The translations under genes were made by a program, and so were the position numbers. This document shows positions 33,291 through 42,185 of a stretch of 64,000 nt of DNA, one piece after another. The DNA comes from Bacteroidetes oral taxon 274 str. F0058 (GTDB taxonomy: Bacteria > Bacteroidota > Bacteroidia > Bacteroidales > Paludibacteraceae). Positions within the stretch are counted from its first letter, which is position 1; each line of letters starts with the position of its first letter. The notes beneath the pieces are model-generated. The model saw only the letters and a list, made by a program, of their open reading frames with translations, searched no databases and was not told the origin of the DNA. Location of the stretch: the NCBI GenBank assembly GCA_000163695.1, contig GG774889.1, positions 235,670 to 299,669 on the forward strand, given 5' to 3'.

Positions 33291-34499
33291 TTAAACGTTA
33301 TTTTTACGCAAAAATTGTTCGAATGCTTTTTTTGTCTTCGTGGCATTCCATTTGTCTATCACTACGCCGTCTCGGAGCACTAATACTCCCGGGTTGGCTC
33401 GTATCATAGATTTCAGCGGGATAGCATCTGCCGTACAGAAAGGGAAGAGTACGTCGTTTGTCTGCTTAAATCGCTCTATATCTTCGGGATTGGAGGCTGT
33501 CAGAGCCATTACGTTGTATCCTCTTTCGCTCATTTGTACGTATATATTGTTAAGCCCCTCCACGGTGGTCTCGTCGGCACGGTTGAGGTTGTACATCACG
33601 AATAGGAATACGTAATTCTTGTCGGTCAATACGTCTTCGGTGATATTGCCGAGTTCGGGCGACTCTATCATAAGGTCGTGGATAGGAGGCTGATAGCCTT
33701 TTTTTATCAGTTTAGTATTTTGCGATATGTATGTCCAGTTTACAGAGTCGTTCCAAGGTGCGTCGGCAAGCGAAGCGAACGTTTTTGTGTCGCCTGTCGT
33801 ATTGTTTTTGTAGGTGAATGTGGTTTCGTACTCGTCTCGTGGAGCACCGTCGGGTATCTCCATCAGTTTGTGTATATTATTGCCTATCTTATAGGGTAGA
33901 AAATCTATTAAAGGCAAATTCTGGAGGCAATACACAGACAGAATTATCGAAAACAAGAAAAACGAACACGATATAAGCCTCGATGGCAATGGCGACAGAT
34001 ATGGTTTATGGTATTTCTCGAAATAGAGTATTGAGATAATCATAACGAGCAGCACGACGTTTTTGGCGAATGTAGCCCAATTGGATAGTTTCAGAGCATC
34101 GCCGAAGCAACCGCAGTCCGATACGGCATTAGTAGCGGCAAGCCATAGTGTCAGGGGGGTCATCACCAGCATAAAAACCAGTGCACTCCACGAAAAAAAT
34201 CTTAGAGCGATACCCGTAATCATACCGAAGCCGATGGCAAACTCCAAGGCAATCATTAATATGCTGCCTGCCAATGTGATATAATATGATTGTGGCAGCC
34301 CCATTGCTTGCAGATAGTCGAGCATCTTGTAGGTATGCCCCAGAGGGTCTATCGCCTTGACAAACCCCGAATATATAAAAACCAACCCGAATATTATCCT
34401 AAGTATCAGCCCTATGATTCTGAACGAAGGAGCTTGCTCTTGGTTTACGAGTTTGGTTTTCAGTTCGTTATTGATATTGTTTAATTTGTCTGTTATCAT
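33291..34499 (-). CDS. DoxX/MauE-type membrane protein with C-terminal thioredoxin-like domain
   Basis: 402 residues. The N-terminal half has four membrane spans of DoxX/MauE type (FRIIGLILRIIFGLVFIYSG, EFAIGFGMITGIAL) and the conserved SDCGCFGDALKLSNW loop with a Cys-x-Cys pair, a feature of MauE-like proteins. A further span near residue 190 precedes a periplasmic thioredoxin-fold domain with IPDGAP, NYVFLFVMYNLNRAD and RANPGVLVLRDGVVID. That domain lacks an obvious CXXC motif. A role in periplasmic thiol or quinone redox chemistry is plausible from the family, but no substrate is known. It overlaps the DUF1599 gene by 4 bases (ATGA), indicating translational coupling. Confidence 0.88.
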   Translation of the reverse strand: MITDKLNNINNELKTKLVNQEQAPSFRIIGLILRIIFGLVFIYSGFVKAIDPLGHTYKMLDYLQAMGLPQSYYITLAGSILMIALEFAIGFGMITGIALRFFSWSALVFMLVMTPLTLWLAATNAVSDCGCFGDALKLSNWATFAKNVVLLVMIISILYFEKYHKPYLSPLPSRLISCSFFLFSIILSVYCLQNLPLIDFLPYKIGNNIHKLMEIPDGAPRDEYETTFTYKNNTTGDTKTFASLADAPWNDSVNWTYISQNTKLIKKGYQPPIHDLMIESPELGNITEDVLTDKNYVFLFVMYNLNRADETTVEGLNNIYVQMSERGYNVMALTASNPEDIERFKQTNDVLFPFCTADAIPLKSMIRANPGVLVLRDGVVIDKWNATKTKKAFEQFLRKNNV

Positions 34500-35044
34500 A
34501 AGTCGTCTTGAGCCTCCATATTTTTTATGATATAAAAAACTGCATAATTGAGCATATCGTAGTAATTGGCGTCGATTCCCTCCGATATCAATGTATGTCC
34601 GTTATTGTCTTCGATTGTTTTAGTACGGTTTATTTTCTGTAAAATAAGGTCGGTATAAGACCCTACCCTCATCATACGCCAAGCCTCGTTGTAATCGTGA
34701 TTTTTGGCAGTCATCAGTTGTTTGGCTTCTGCTACAAAGCGGTCGTAGAGAACTATTGCTTCGCTCTCTGTGATATCGACAGTGTCGACATACCCCAGGT
34801 GCAACTGTATCAGTCCTATGACTGAATAATTGACAACACCTATCAGTTCCGACGGAATGTCTTCGTCTATCTGTGCCAAATTGCCCTGCTCGATATTGCG
34901 AATACGACTTGCCTTGATGAATATCTGGTCTGTTACAGACTGTTGCCGCATAATACGCCAGGCGGCTCCGTAATCCGATAGTTTTTTTACAAAAACGTTC
35001 CTACACAGGGATATAGCTTTGTCAAATTGTTGTTCGGTCGTCAT
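34496..35044 (-). CDS. DUF1599 protein (nucleotide-modification-associated domain)
   Basis: 182 residues from the ATG at 35044. The longer frame adds 51 residues that overlap the promoter and have no domain. The protein is two tandem copies of a helical module. Each has a KxxDYGxAWRIMR-type motif: VKKLSDYGAAWRIMRQQSVTDQI and MTAKNHDYNEAWRMMRVGSYTDLI. This is the DUF1599 signature, conserved in Bacteroidetes; the biochemical role is not established. It is first in the DUF1599-DoxX-tpiA operon, whose promoter is 88 bases upstream. Confidence 0.9.
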   Translation of the reverse strand: MTTEQQFDKAISLCRNVFVKKLSDYGAAWRIMRQQSVTDQIFIKASRIRNIEQGNLAQIDEDIPSELIGVVNYSVIGLIQLHLGYVDTVDITESEAIVLYDRFVAEAKQLMTAKNHDYNEAWRMMRVGSYTDLILQKINRTKTIEDNNGHTLISEGIDANYYDMLNYAVFYIIKNMEAQDDL

Positions 35045-35131
35045 TATCTTAATCCGTATGTCCGACAGTAGAAATTTAATTTTATCTCTCTGTCCAATGT
35101 TTAGAGTGGTGTCTACTTTGTTTGAGCCTAC

Positions 35132-35139
35132 AAAGATAG
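35132..35139 (-). promoter_or_regulatory. -7 promoter element (TATCTTTG) of DUF1599-DoxX-tpiA
   Basis: The minus-strand TATCTTTG lies 88 bases before the chosen DUF1599 ATG. Its position also argues against the longer reading frame. Confidence 0.6.
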
Positions 35140-35268
35140 TATAAATTTTAGAACAAATAAAATTGTCGGTGTGCCTTTTACGTGAAAGTACCCGCATTCA
35201 ACACGAATACGGATACCCACATCAACAACTAAGATTTAGTTTTATTATGAAAAAATTTTTGCTATTTC

Positions 35269-36768
35269 CTATTTTATAGTTACAATATAGTGTTTTATTG
35301 CTCCGGCTCTGTTGATAACGGTTACGAAAAGCACTTTGTCCGTATCGTTGCTGTTTATGACAGTGTTGTAGGCATCTTTGATATCTGCGGTAGATGATAC
35401 GGGTTTATTGTTTATTTTCAGTACAATGAAGCCATTTTCGATACCTGCTTTTGCGAAAGCACCGTTTTTACGAACGTTTTGTACCAGAAGCCCTCCATTG
35501 TAGTTGAGCTGTCGTTTGGTCTGCATCGGTAGCGGGGCAAAGTCGGCTCCGAGGTCGGCTATATCCGTATCTTTGACGATATTGGTATTGCCGCTGAGAT
35601 TTTTTAGCTTCACCCTTAGTGTCTGCTCGCTATTTTTCCGCATTATTGTTACACTTATATCGTTGCCGGGGCGGTATGCCGCAACTTGCTCTTGAAGCTC
35701 GGCGGTAGACTTTACTTTCACTCCATTGATGGCTGTGATGACGTCGCCTTCTTTGATGCCTGCATCTTTGGCAGCCGAATTTTCTTCTATGGAAGCCACA
35801 TACACGCCGTCGAGAGTTTTAATGTTTTTTTCTTTGGCGAGTTTGTCGTCTATATTGTCTATTCTTACCCCAAGTATGGCTCGTTGTACGGTTCCGTATT
35901 CTCTGAGGTCTTTGACCACCTTGCTCACAATCGTAGTAGGTACGGCAAATCCGTATCCGTTGTATGTACCTGTCAGAGAGGCTATAGCGGTGTTTATGCC
36001 GACCAGTTCGCCTGCTGCGTTCACCAGTGCTCCTCCGCTGTTACCAGGGTTTATGGCAGCGTCTGTCTGTATGAAACTCTCTATGCTCTGACCTCTGGGG
36101 TCTGCATTCAGTAGATTTAAGTTTCTCGATTTTGCAGAGACAATCCCTGCCGTAACGGTCGATGTCAGGTTGAACGGGTTACCTATTGCAAGCACCCACT
36201 CGCCTATTTTGAGATTGTCGGAATTACCTATTGCCATAGGCTGCAAGTCGTTGGCATCTATCTTTATCAGAGCGATGTCAGTGGTAGGGTCTGCTCCTAT
36301 TACCTTGGCGGTGAATGTTCGTTTGTCGTTGAGCGTAACTTCTATCTCTGAGGCATTGTTTATTACGTGGTTGTTTGTTACAATATATCCGTCGGCAGAT
36401 ATGATTACTCCTGAGCCTGCTCCTGTGGTTGTTTCGGGTTCGTAGTATCTTCGGTTATCGGGTTGTCCGAAGAAAAATTCGAAAAACGGGTCGTTGAAAC
36501 CGTCCATAGCACCTTCGTTGCTGCGTGCCTTTTGCTTTACCTTTACGTGTACTACCGAATGCACGGTACGTTCGGCAGCAATGGTCAGGTCTGTCTGTCC
36601 TATTTGAGTATTGGACATAGACGCAAACTGCACGGGGGCGGTATCCGTCGGAGATGATGTAGTATAATGATGTCCGTCGAAATTACGATAGACGGCAACA
36701 GTGGCAATAGATGTCGTAGAACACAACAATATTGCACCAATAATTAATATCAAATTCCTTTTGTTCAT
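35269..36768 (-). CDS. htrA: Do/DegP-like periplasmic serine protease (HtrA)
   Basis: 499 residues. An N-terminal signal or anchor (LILIIGAILLCSTTSIATVAV) precedes a trypsin-like domain. The full triad is present: GYIVTNNHVIN (His), TDIALIKID (Asp) and PGNSGGALVNAAGEL (Ser). Two PDZ domains follow, the first around GVYVASIEENSAAKDAGIKEGD and the second around GGLLVQNVRKNGAFAKAGIENGF. HtrA degrades or refolds damaged envelope proteins and often belongs to the envelope stress response. It is a single-gene unit. No clear TAnnTTTG element was found upstream, so it may use another sigma factor. Confidence 0.96.
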   Translation of the reverse strand: MNKRNLILIIGAILLCSTTSIATVAVYRNFDGHHYTTSSPTDTAPVQFASMSNTQIGQTDLTIAAERTVHSVVHVKVKQKARSNEGAMDGFNDPFFEFFFGQPDNRRYYEPETTTGAGSGVIISADGYIVTNNHVINNASEIEVTLNDKRTFTAKVIGADPTTDIALIKIDANDLQPMAIGNSDNLKIGEWVLAIGNPFNLTSTVTAGIVSAKSRNLNLLNADPRGQSIESFIQTDAAINPGNSGGALVNAAGELVGINTAIASLTGTYNGYGFAVPTTIVSKVVKDLREYGTVQRAILGVRIDNIDDKLAKEKNIKTLDGVYVASIEENSAAKDAGIKEGDVITAINGVKVKSTAELQEQVAAYRPGNDISVTIMRKNSEQTLRVKLKNLSGNTNIVKDTDIADLGADFAPLPMQTKRQLNYNGGLLVQNVRKNGAFAKAGIENGFIVLKINNKPVSSTADIKDAYNTVINSNDTDKVLFVTVINRAGAIKHYIVTIK

Positions 36769-37055
36769 AAATAACGCAACAAGTTTTAATTTTTTACATT
36801 CGAACTTTTAGATAACCTAAAAAGGAAAAGTTTAATCCCCTTGTGTTAAAATTGTTCTAAAAACTCGGTTTCGCTTGTTAAAAAGATAAAAACGGCAATA
36901 GAATTAGTGCCGCTGTATAGTGTTTAACACTTCCTGTTAGATGCTATCTATACGCATATAAATATAAACGATAAAGGCTACAAAAAACTTATGTGTCTTT
37001 TATAGCCTTTTTTTGCTTAAAAAGTTTTGAAGCGGCAAGCTAAAATTTCTTGTAA
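36769..37055. other. Intergenic region between murD and htrA
   Basis: 287 A/T-rich bases. It contains small hairpins at about 36893-36915 (CGGCA/TGCCG) and 36973-37008 (AAAGGCTA / TAGCCTTT). The latter may be the murD terminator, although the T-run lies on the other strand. Nothing else was recognised. Confidence 0.5.
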
Positions 37056-38462
37056 TCAGAGGTGTCTGACTGCCTCTTTGAACTGTCTGCCTCGGTCTTC
37101 GTAGTTGTTGAAGAGGTCGAAACTTGCACAGCAAGGCGAGAGTAACACCGTATCTCCGTTTTTTGCTACCTTATATGCTTGCTGTACACACTCTTCCATA
37201 GAGCGGGCTTCGCTGTACGGTATTTTTTTGCCTTCTTTATTACGGTGGCAGCCGAAGAACTTGATTAACTTATCGTTGTCTACTCCGAGGAATATCAGAT
37301 GATGTACTCTGTCCGATACCAATTCCGATATATCGGAGTAGTCGTTGCCTTTGTCTGTGCCTCCGAGTATCAGCACCACAGGAGTGGTCATACTTTGCAG
37401 TGCGTACCAGCACGAGTTTACGTTGGTTGCTTTCGAGTCGTTGATATATCGTACGCCACGCACAGTTGCTACATACTCCATACGGTGTTCGACACCTTCG
37501 AAAGTCTCCAACGACCGTCGTATGGCGTCTTTACTGACTCCCGCAACCTGCGAGGCAAGCCCCGCTGCCATAGAGTTGTAGAGATTGTGGTTGCCCTTCA
37601 ACGGAAGATTATTTGTTTCCATTTCTAAAAAAAGTTTGTTTGTTAGGTTATTGAAGATTATATCTTTGCCATCGACAAAAGCATAATTGGGGACATTGTC
37701 CGTCTGCGACGTTAGGTCGAAAGGTATTTTTCGGGCTTTGATGCTTGTGCCTCGTTTTTCTATCTCGTTTGCTACCGTACTGTCGCCTGCCCAGAATATG
37801 AAAAAATCGTTTTCGGTCTGGTTTTGTAGGATTCTGAATTTAGAATCGACATAATTCTGAAATTTATAGTCGTATCGGTCTAAATGGTCGGGTGTTATAT
37901 TGGTGATTATTGCTATATCCGCCCTGAAAGAGTACATTCCGTCGAGCTGAAAGCTGCTTATTTCCAGTATATAATAGTCGAAGTTGTCCTCTGCTACCTG
38001 CATTGCAAAACTTTTACCTACGTTGCCGGCTAAGCCTACGTTGTAGCCTGCATTACGGAGAATATGGTAGGTGAGCATAGTAGTGGTTGTTTTACCATTA
38101 GAGCCTGTTATACATATAGTTTTCGCATTGGTGTAGCGTCCCGCAAACTCTATCTCGGAGATGACGGGTATCCCTTTTTCTCGTAGAGACTTGATAATGG
38201 GGACACTGTCGGCTATGCCGGGGCTTTTTACGACCTCTATCGAGGCGGTCTCTTTACCGACGTTTTTCGTTATCTCCAAAACCCTATTGTGAGAGCCTTC
38301 TTCGAATGATATGTTTTTGTTTATCAAAATATTGCGATAATCGTCTTTTATCTTGCCGAAGTCGGATACGAATACGTCGAAACCTTGTTTGGCTGCCAAA
38401 ACGGCTGTTCCCACTCCACTCTCTCCGGCTCCGAGTACAATAATTAACTTGTTTTTAATCAT
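37056..38462 (-). CDS. murD: UDP-N-acetylmuramoylalanine-D-glutamate ligase
   Basis: 468 residues with the three Mur-ligase domains. The N-terminal Rossmann part is IIVLGAGESGVGTAVLA. The ATPase P-loop is CITGSNGKTTTTMLTYHIL, with SSFQLDGM, NITPDHLDRY and the HNLYNSMAA region. The C-terminal domain has EHRMEYVATVRGVRYINDSKATN. MurD adds D-glutamate to UDP-MurNAc-L-Ala in the cytoplasm. It stands alone with its own promoter, divergent from dprA, about 10 kb from mraY and not within a dcw cluster. Confidence 0.97.
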   Translation of the reverse strand: MIKNKLIIVLGAGESGVGTAVLAAKQGFDVFVSDFGKIKDDYRNILINKNISFEEGSHNRVLEITKNVGKETASIEVVKSPGIADSVPIIKSLREKGIPVISEIEFAGRYTNAKTICITGSNGKTTTTMLTYHILRNAGYNVGLAGNVGKSFAMQVAEDNFDYYILEISSFQLDGMYSFRADIAIITNITPDHLDRYDYKFQNYVDSKFRILQNQTENDFFIFWAGDSTVANEIEKRGTSIKARKIPFDLTSQTDNVPNYAFVDGKDIIFNNLTNKLFLEMETNNLPLKGNHNLYNSMAAGLASQVAGVSKDAIRRSLETFEGVEHRMEYVATVRGVRYINDSKATNVNSCWYALQSMTTPVVLILGGTDKGNDYSDISELVSDRVHHLIFLGVDNDKLIKFFGCHRNKEGKKIPYSEARSMEECVQQAYKVAKNGDTVLLSPCCASFDLFNNYEDRGRQFKEAVRHL

Positions 38463-38490
38463 TATTTTATGTGTGTATAAAAAACAACGG

Positions 38491-38498
38491 CAAAATTA
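38491..38498 (-). promoter_or_regulatory. -7 promoter element (TAATTTTG) of murD
   Basis: The minus-strand TAATTTTG lies 29 bases before the murD ATG and is back-to-back with the dprA promoter. Confidence 0.55.
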
Positions 38499-38521
38499 CT
38501 ACTTTTTGAGCAGAAATATAT

Positions 38522-38529
38522 TAATTTTG
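38522..38529 (+). promoter_or_regulatory. -7 promoter element (TAATTTTG) of dprA
   Basis: The plus-strand TAATTTTG ends 20 bases before the dprA ATG, implying a very short leader. Confidence 0.55.
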
Positions 38530-38549
38530 TTATGTAAAATAGAAATAAG

Positions 38550-39641
38550 ATGAGTTTATTACACACCATTGCTCTTACTTTTATAAAAGGAGTAGGTCCT
38601 ATAAGTGCCAAAATGCTGATGGCGAAATATAAAGATTCGGAAAATATTTTCAAAGAGCGTCTCGACATTTTAGCCAAAACTCCCAAAATAGGTAATGCTT
38701 TTTCGGGTAACAGAGTGTTGTCCGATGCCCTCGCCCGTGCCGAGGAGGAGATGAATTTTGCCCGAAAAAACAATATTCGGATTTACTCGTATCTCGACAA
38801 AGAGTATCCTTACCGCCTCCAAGAATGCGAAGATGCTCCCATAATATTGTACCAATATGGCAGCCGCAACCTCAACGAAGGGCACGTGCTTGCCGTAGTA
38901 GGTACGCGTAATATAACGCCCTATGGCAGGGAGCTGACGAGCAATCTGGTGTCGCAGACAGCCGGTTTTCGGTCGAATGTGGCAATAGTCAGCGGTTTGG
39001 CTTATGGCGTCGACGGGGCGGCACATAGAGCCGCTCTGAAAGAAAATATCCCCACGATTGCCGTTGTGGCTCACGGTTTGGATAGAGTGTATCCCGCTCA
39101 GCACAAAGGTCTGGCAGCAAGCATTGTACAGCAAGGCGGTGCCATAATTACCGAATATCCGTCGAAAACAAACCCCGATGCACCTAATTTTGTACAACGC
39201 AATAGAATTATAGCGGGTATAAGCGATGCTGTGGTAGTGGTCGAAAGTGCCGAAAAGGGAGGAGCCTTGCTAACGGCAGATGCCGCCAACAGCTATAATC
39301 GCGATGTGTTTGCTTTTGCAGGTCGTACGGACGACGTGTTTTCGGTCGGATGCAATAATCTGATAAAATCTTTTAGAGCTCAGATGATTACCTGTGCCGA
39401 TGATATTTTCTTGTCTATGGGTTGGAGTCATAGCTGTCAAAAGCCTCAGACAGAGCTTTTCCCCGAAGAGCTTACGGCAGAGGAGGGTGATATTGTGGCT
39501 ATTCTCCGCAAAAAGCCGACAGAGGTCAATGAGTTGAGCAGAATGGTCGATATCCCTATCCAAAAGCTGATATCTACGCTTATATTGCTGGAATTTAAAG
39601 GTGTAGTCAAAGCACTTCCCGGGAATATATATAAGGCGTAG
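38550..39641 (+). CDS. dprA: DNA-processing protein DprA/Smf
   Basis: 363 residues. An N-terminal helix-hairpin-helix-like part (IALTFIKGVGPISAKMLMAKY) precedes the Rossmann core: AVVGTRNITPYG, IVSGLAYGVDGAAHRAAL, AVVAHGLDRVYPAQH, RNRIIAGISDAVVVVES and KGGALLTADAANSYNRDVFAFAG. A C-terminal winged-helix part (EVNELSRMVDIPIQKLISTLI) follows. DprA loads RecA onto incoming single-stranded DNA in natural transformation. Its presence alone does not prove competence. It is monocistronic and ends at a terminator shared with tRNA-Asp. Confidence 0.96.
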   Translation: MSLLHTIALTFIKGVGPISAKMLMAKYKDSENIFKERLDILAKTPKIGNAFSGNRVLSDALARAEEEMNFARKNNIRIYSYLDKEYPYRLQECEDAPIILYQYGSRNLNEGHVLAVVGTRNITPYGRELTSNLVSQTAGFRSNVAIVSGLAYGVDGAAHRAALKENIPTIAVVAHGLDRVYPAQHKGLAASIVQQGGAIITEYPSKTNPDAPNFVQRNRIIAGISDAVVVVESAEKGGALLTADAANSYNRDVFAFAGRTDDVFSVGCNNLIKSFRAQMITCADDIFLSMGWSHSCQKPQTELFPEELTAEEGDIVAILRKKPTEVNELSRMVDIPIQKLISTLILLEFKGVVKALPGNIYKA

Positions 39642-39691
39642 CTTTTTTAGGGCGAAGTATAATTATTTGATATGTGATGTATTAGACACAG

Positions 39692-39723
39692 AAAAAGGGA
39701 TAATCCGTATATTATCCCTTTTC
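39692..39723. terminator. Bidirectional terminator between dprA and tRNA-Asp
   Basis: AAAAGGGATAAT-CCGTAT-ATTATCCCTTTT forms a 12-bp stem with A and T flanks, serving dprA (plus) and tRNA-Asp (minus). Confidence 0.85.
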
Positions 39724-39729
39724 TCGTTG

Positions 39730-39803
39730 CGGTATGGACGGGACTCGAACCCGCGACCCCCTGCGTGACAGGCAGGTATTCTAACCAGCTGAACTACCAC
39801 ACC
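39730..39803 (-). tRNA. tRNA-Asp (GTC)
   Basis: A 74-base cloverleaf on the minus strand. The acceptor stem is GGTGTGG / CCATACC with one G-T pair and discriminator G. The anticodon stem CCTGC/GCAGG surrounds CTGTCAC, and the T-arm has GTTCGAGTC. Anticodon GTC specifies aspartate. It stands alone, with a TACCTTTG promoter 21 bases upstream and a terminator directly after it. Confidence 0.97.
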
Positions 39804-39823
39804 GTATCGGTCTTTTGCGGCTG

Positions 39824-39831
39824 CAAAGGTA
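39824..39831 (-). promoter_or_regulatory. -7 promoter element (TACCTTTG) of tRNA-Asp
   Basis: The minus-strand TACCTTTG lies 21 bases before the tRNA 5' end, inside the gap to the threonine dehydrogenase gene. Confidence 0.6.
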
Positions 39832-39868
39832 ATACTTTTTTTTGAACCTGCAAAATTTTATGCGTTTT

Positions 39869-40825
39869 TTATTTATTCAATCGCTTCGAAAGCTTATCCA
39901 ACATATCGACCGTCATCTTTGGCAGGTCGTACTTGGGACAGAAACCCCATTCGGCTCTGGCACACGAATCGTCCATATAATTAGGCCACGAGTCTGCTAT
40001 CTTTTGTTTCAGTTCGTCGTGTTTGTATACCATCACAAAGTTGGGTTTGTGTTTGCGTATCTCGGCGTATATTGCTTCCGGGTCGAAGTGCATTGCCGTT
40101 ACATTGAACGAATTGCGGTGAATTAGCTTCGATGGGTCTGCCTCCATTATATCTATTGCAGCGTCGATGGCATCGGGCATATACATCATATCGAGGAGTG
40201 TGCCTTTTTTCAGCGGACACTCGAATGTCTCGCCTTTGACCGCAGCGTAATAGATGTCTACGGCATAGTCGGTGGTACCGCCTCCCGGAGGGCAAACATT
40301 CGATATAAGCCCGGGGAAACGTACCGAGCGGGTATCGACACCGAAACGTTCGAAATAGTAGTCGGAGAGCAGTTCGCCTGTTACTTTGGTAACGCCATAG
40401 ATGGTTCTCGGGCGTTGTATCGTGTCTTGAGGAGTGTTATCGAGCGGTGTATTGGGTCCGAAAGCACCTATGGACGACGGAGTAAAGAGAGCAACTTTGT
40501 ACTCGCGAGCTATCTCCAAGCAGTTCAACAACGCACCCATACCGACATTCCAACCGAGCATCGGGTTCTTTTCGGCAGTAGCCGACAGTATTGCTACCAG
40601 ATTGTAAATGCCGTCTATTTTGTAATCGGCTACTATCTGTGCTATCTGTTTGGCGTCTGTGGCGTCGCAGGGGAGGCATACGCCGCTGTCTTTTATCTCC
40701 TGTGTAAGGCGATTCGGGTTTAGGTCTGAGGCGATTACGTTGCCATTGCCATACACCTCTCTAAGTCTCATTGTAAGCTCCGAACCAATCTGTCCGCCGG
40801 CTCCCAAAACTAATATTTTTTTCAT
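39869..40825 (-). CDS. L-threonine 3-dehydrogenase of the epimerase (SDR) type
   Basis: 318 residues of extended short-chain dehydrogenase fold. The NAD-binding motif is ILVLGAGGQIGSELT, the Asp turn NVIASDLNPNR, the catalytic Ser region LFTPSSIGAFGP and the YxxxK motif in TIYGVTKVTGELL. The SNVCPPGGGTTDYAVDIYYAA and DMMYMPDAIDA segments match the epimerase-like threonine dehydrogenases described in Flavobacteria and Bacteroides. These oxidise L-threonine to 2-amino-3-ketobutyrate. The next enzyme, the CoA ligase Kbl, is not in the window. A UDP-sugar epimerase is the alternative but fits the C-terminal motifs less well. Confidence 0.85.
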   Translation of the reverse strand: MKKILVLGAGGQIGSELTMRLREVYGNGNVIASDLNPNRLTQEIKDSGVCLPCDATDAKQIAQIVADYKIDGIYNLVAILSATAEKNPMLGWNVGMGALLNCLEIAREYKVALFTPSSIGAFGPNTPLDNTPQDTIQRPRTIYGVTKVTGELLSDYYFERFGVDTRSVRFPGLISNVCPPGGGTTDYAVDIYYAAVKGETFECPLKKGTLLDMMYMPDAIDAAIDIMEADPSKLIHRNSFNVTAMHFDPEAIYAEIRKHKPNFVMVYKHDELKQKIADSWPNYMDDSCARAEWGFCPKYDLPKMTVDMLDKLSKRLNK

Positions 40826-40851
40826 TTCCGTATACCGTTTTTTTCAGCGTG

Positions 40852-40859
40852 CAAAGGTA
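40852..40859 (-). promoter_or_regulatory. -7 promoter element (TACCTTTG)
   Basis: The minus-strand TACCTTTG lies 27 bases before the ATG of the threonine dehydrogenase gene. Confidence 0.6.
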
Positions 40860-40901
40860 ATAACTTTATGTTATTTGTCATACCTTTTTTGTTATTTTAT
40901 T

Positions 40902-42032
40902 TCAATAATTGTAATAATAATTTGTCAGAAAATCTATCGTACGGTTGTATATCGGTTTTGTGAACTCTACGAAGAGTTCTTGTTCCGAAGGCGGCAGTTC
41001 GCGTCCGAGTCGGCATACCTCTATTTGTTCGGGAGTCAGAGCACGCATATCGCCCACATAGTAGCCCCATACCGATATCCATACATATTCGCCGGGGAAT
41101 CTGCGTTGTATTATCGGCTGTTTGTTTTTGTTGTTTATAATCTTTACCTCGAGCAGTCCTGCCGATACGACCTCAGAATGTACTTCTATATATTGTGCCC
41201 GTACTGTGCCGTATATGGGGATACGCTCTCCTCTGATATTGGTGTAATCTACTATTACACTATCTCTTATGCAGTCGGTTATATACTTGGTATCTCGTGT
41301 GTTGCCTATGGTAAAGTCTGCGAAATCGAGAATAATTGTCTGGTGGGCGTATTCGGGATTTTTTGTTTCCTCTTCGAGAAACTCTACCTTGTTGTGATAG
41401 TTGGCGTAGTTGAGCCCTTCGAGCAGATTGTCGAAGAAGAAGTCCGACGACAAGCGGTATCGCAAAGGCGTTATCGGTCTGCGTACCAATACTTTGAGTA
41501 TCGACCCCATTTTTGCCTCTGCCACGAGACTGTCTAGGTCTTTATAGTTTTTCACGAAGTTATCGACGTTGTCGAAGAAATACAGTGCCTTACGCGCTCC
41601 CTCGACACTGTTTCTATCGAGAGCTTCTACTCCGAGCCGATAAAATGCCTCGGCTCCTGCCTCTCGGGCAGTCTCCGCTTCTTGGGTAAAGTCGGTTGGT
41701 TCGGGTATGAGTTCGGCTGCTTTGGGACAACGCTCTATCTCGTTTGCCATAGCATTGAGCATATTGTACATTTTTACTATCGAGTAATATTTGTCGGGGT
41801 CGCCCGATAGTTGCAGTTTATCGATAGACGACTGTAAATTGCTTATTGCCATAGGATACGATTTTTGTAGTATCTCCTGTACTTTCGTGTCGTCGGGCTT
41901 AGCCCTCAGACGTTTGACGGACGCCATCGTTGCTCTGTAATAGTCTCCGTGATTGTACAATCGGGCAGGTGTGGTACAAGCAGCCACGAGGCATATCAAT
42001 ACTATTGCGGCAGGTATTGTTTTTATTTTCAT
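40902..42032 (-). CDS. Lipoprotein with helical repeats, unknown function
   Basis: 376 residues. The signal peptide ends ICLVAACTTPARLY, with the lipidated cysteine near residue 19. The next 150 residues are helical and TPR-like (LYNHGDYYRATMASVKRLRA, EAGAEAFYRLGVEALDRN). The C-terminal half is beta-rich with short charged strands (TIILDFADFTIGNTRD, AQYIEVHSEVVSAGLLEVKI). I do not recognise a named family. It should be anchored in the outer or inner membrane facing the periplasm. It is a single-gene unit with its own promoter 33 bases upstream and is divergent from miaA. Confidence 0.85.
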   Translation of the reverse strand: MKIKTIPAAIVLICLVAACTTPARLYNHGDYYRATMASVKRLRAKPDDTKVQEILQKSYPMAISNLQSSIDKLQLSGDPDKYYSIVKMYNMLNAMANEIERCPKAAELIPEPTDFTQEAETAREAGAEAFYRLGVEALDRNSVEGARKALYFFDNVDNFVKNYKDLDSLVAEAKMGSILKVLVRRPITPLRYRLSSDFFFDNLLEGLNYANYHNKVEFLEEETKNPEYAHQTIILDFADFTIGNTRDTKYITDCIRDSVIVDYTNIRGERIPIYGTVRAQYIEVHSEVVSAGLLEVKIINNKNKQPIIQRRFPGEYVWISVWGYYVGDMRALTPEQIEVCRLGRELPPSEQELFVEFTKPIYNRTIDFLTNYYYNY

Positions 42033-42064
42033 AGTCTTATAAAGAATATTTTTTTTACGACGGG

Positions 42065-42072
42065 CAAAGTTA
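42065..42072 (-). promoter_or_regulatory. -7 promoter element (TAACTTTG)
   Basis: The minus-strand TAACTTTG lies 33 bases before the ATG of the TPR-like lipoprotein gene. Confidence 0.55.
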
Positions 42073-42185
42073 CAAAAAAATTACATAACTCCGAATCGGG
42101 ATATTATTCGATTATTTATTAACTTCGCATTGTATTAATATATAATCAATCTGCAAATAAAACACACAAAAACAATCGATAAACA

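Noticed and set aside
40650..41537. 295-codon open frame on the plus strand
   Set aside because: It crosses the threonine dehydrogenase 5' end, its promoter and the antisense of a lipoprotein gene; it has no motif.
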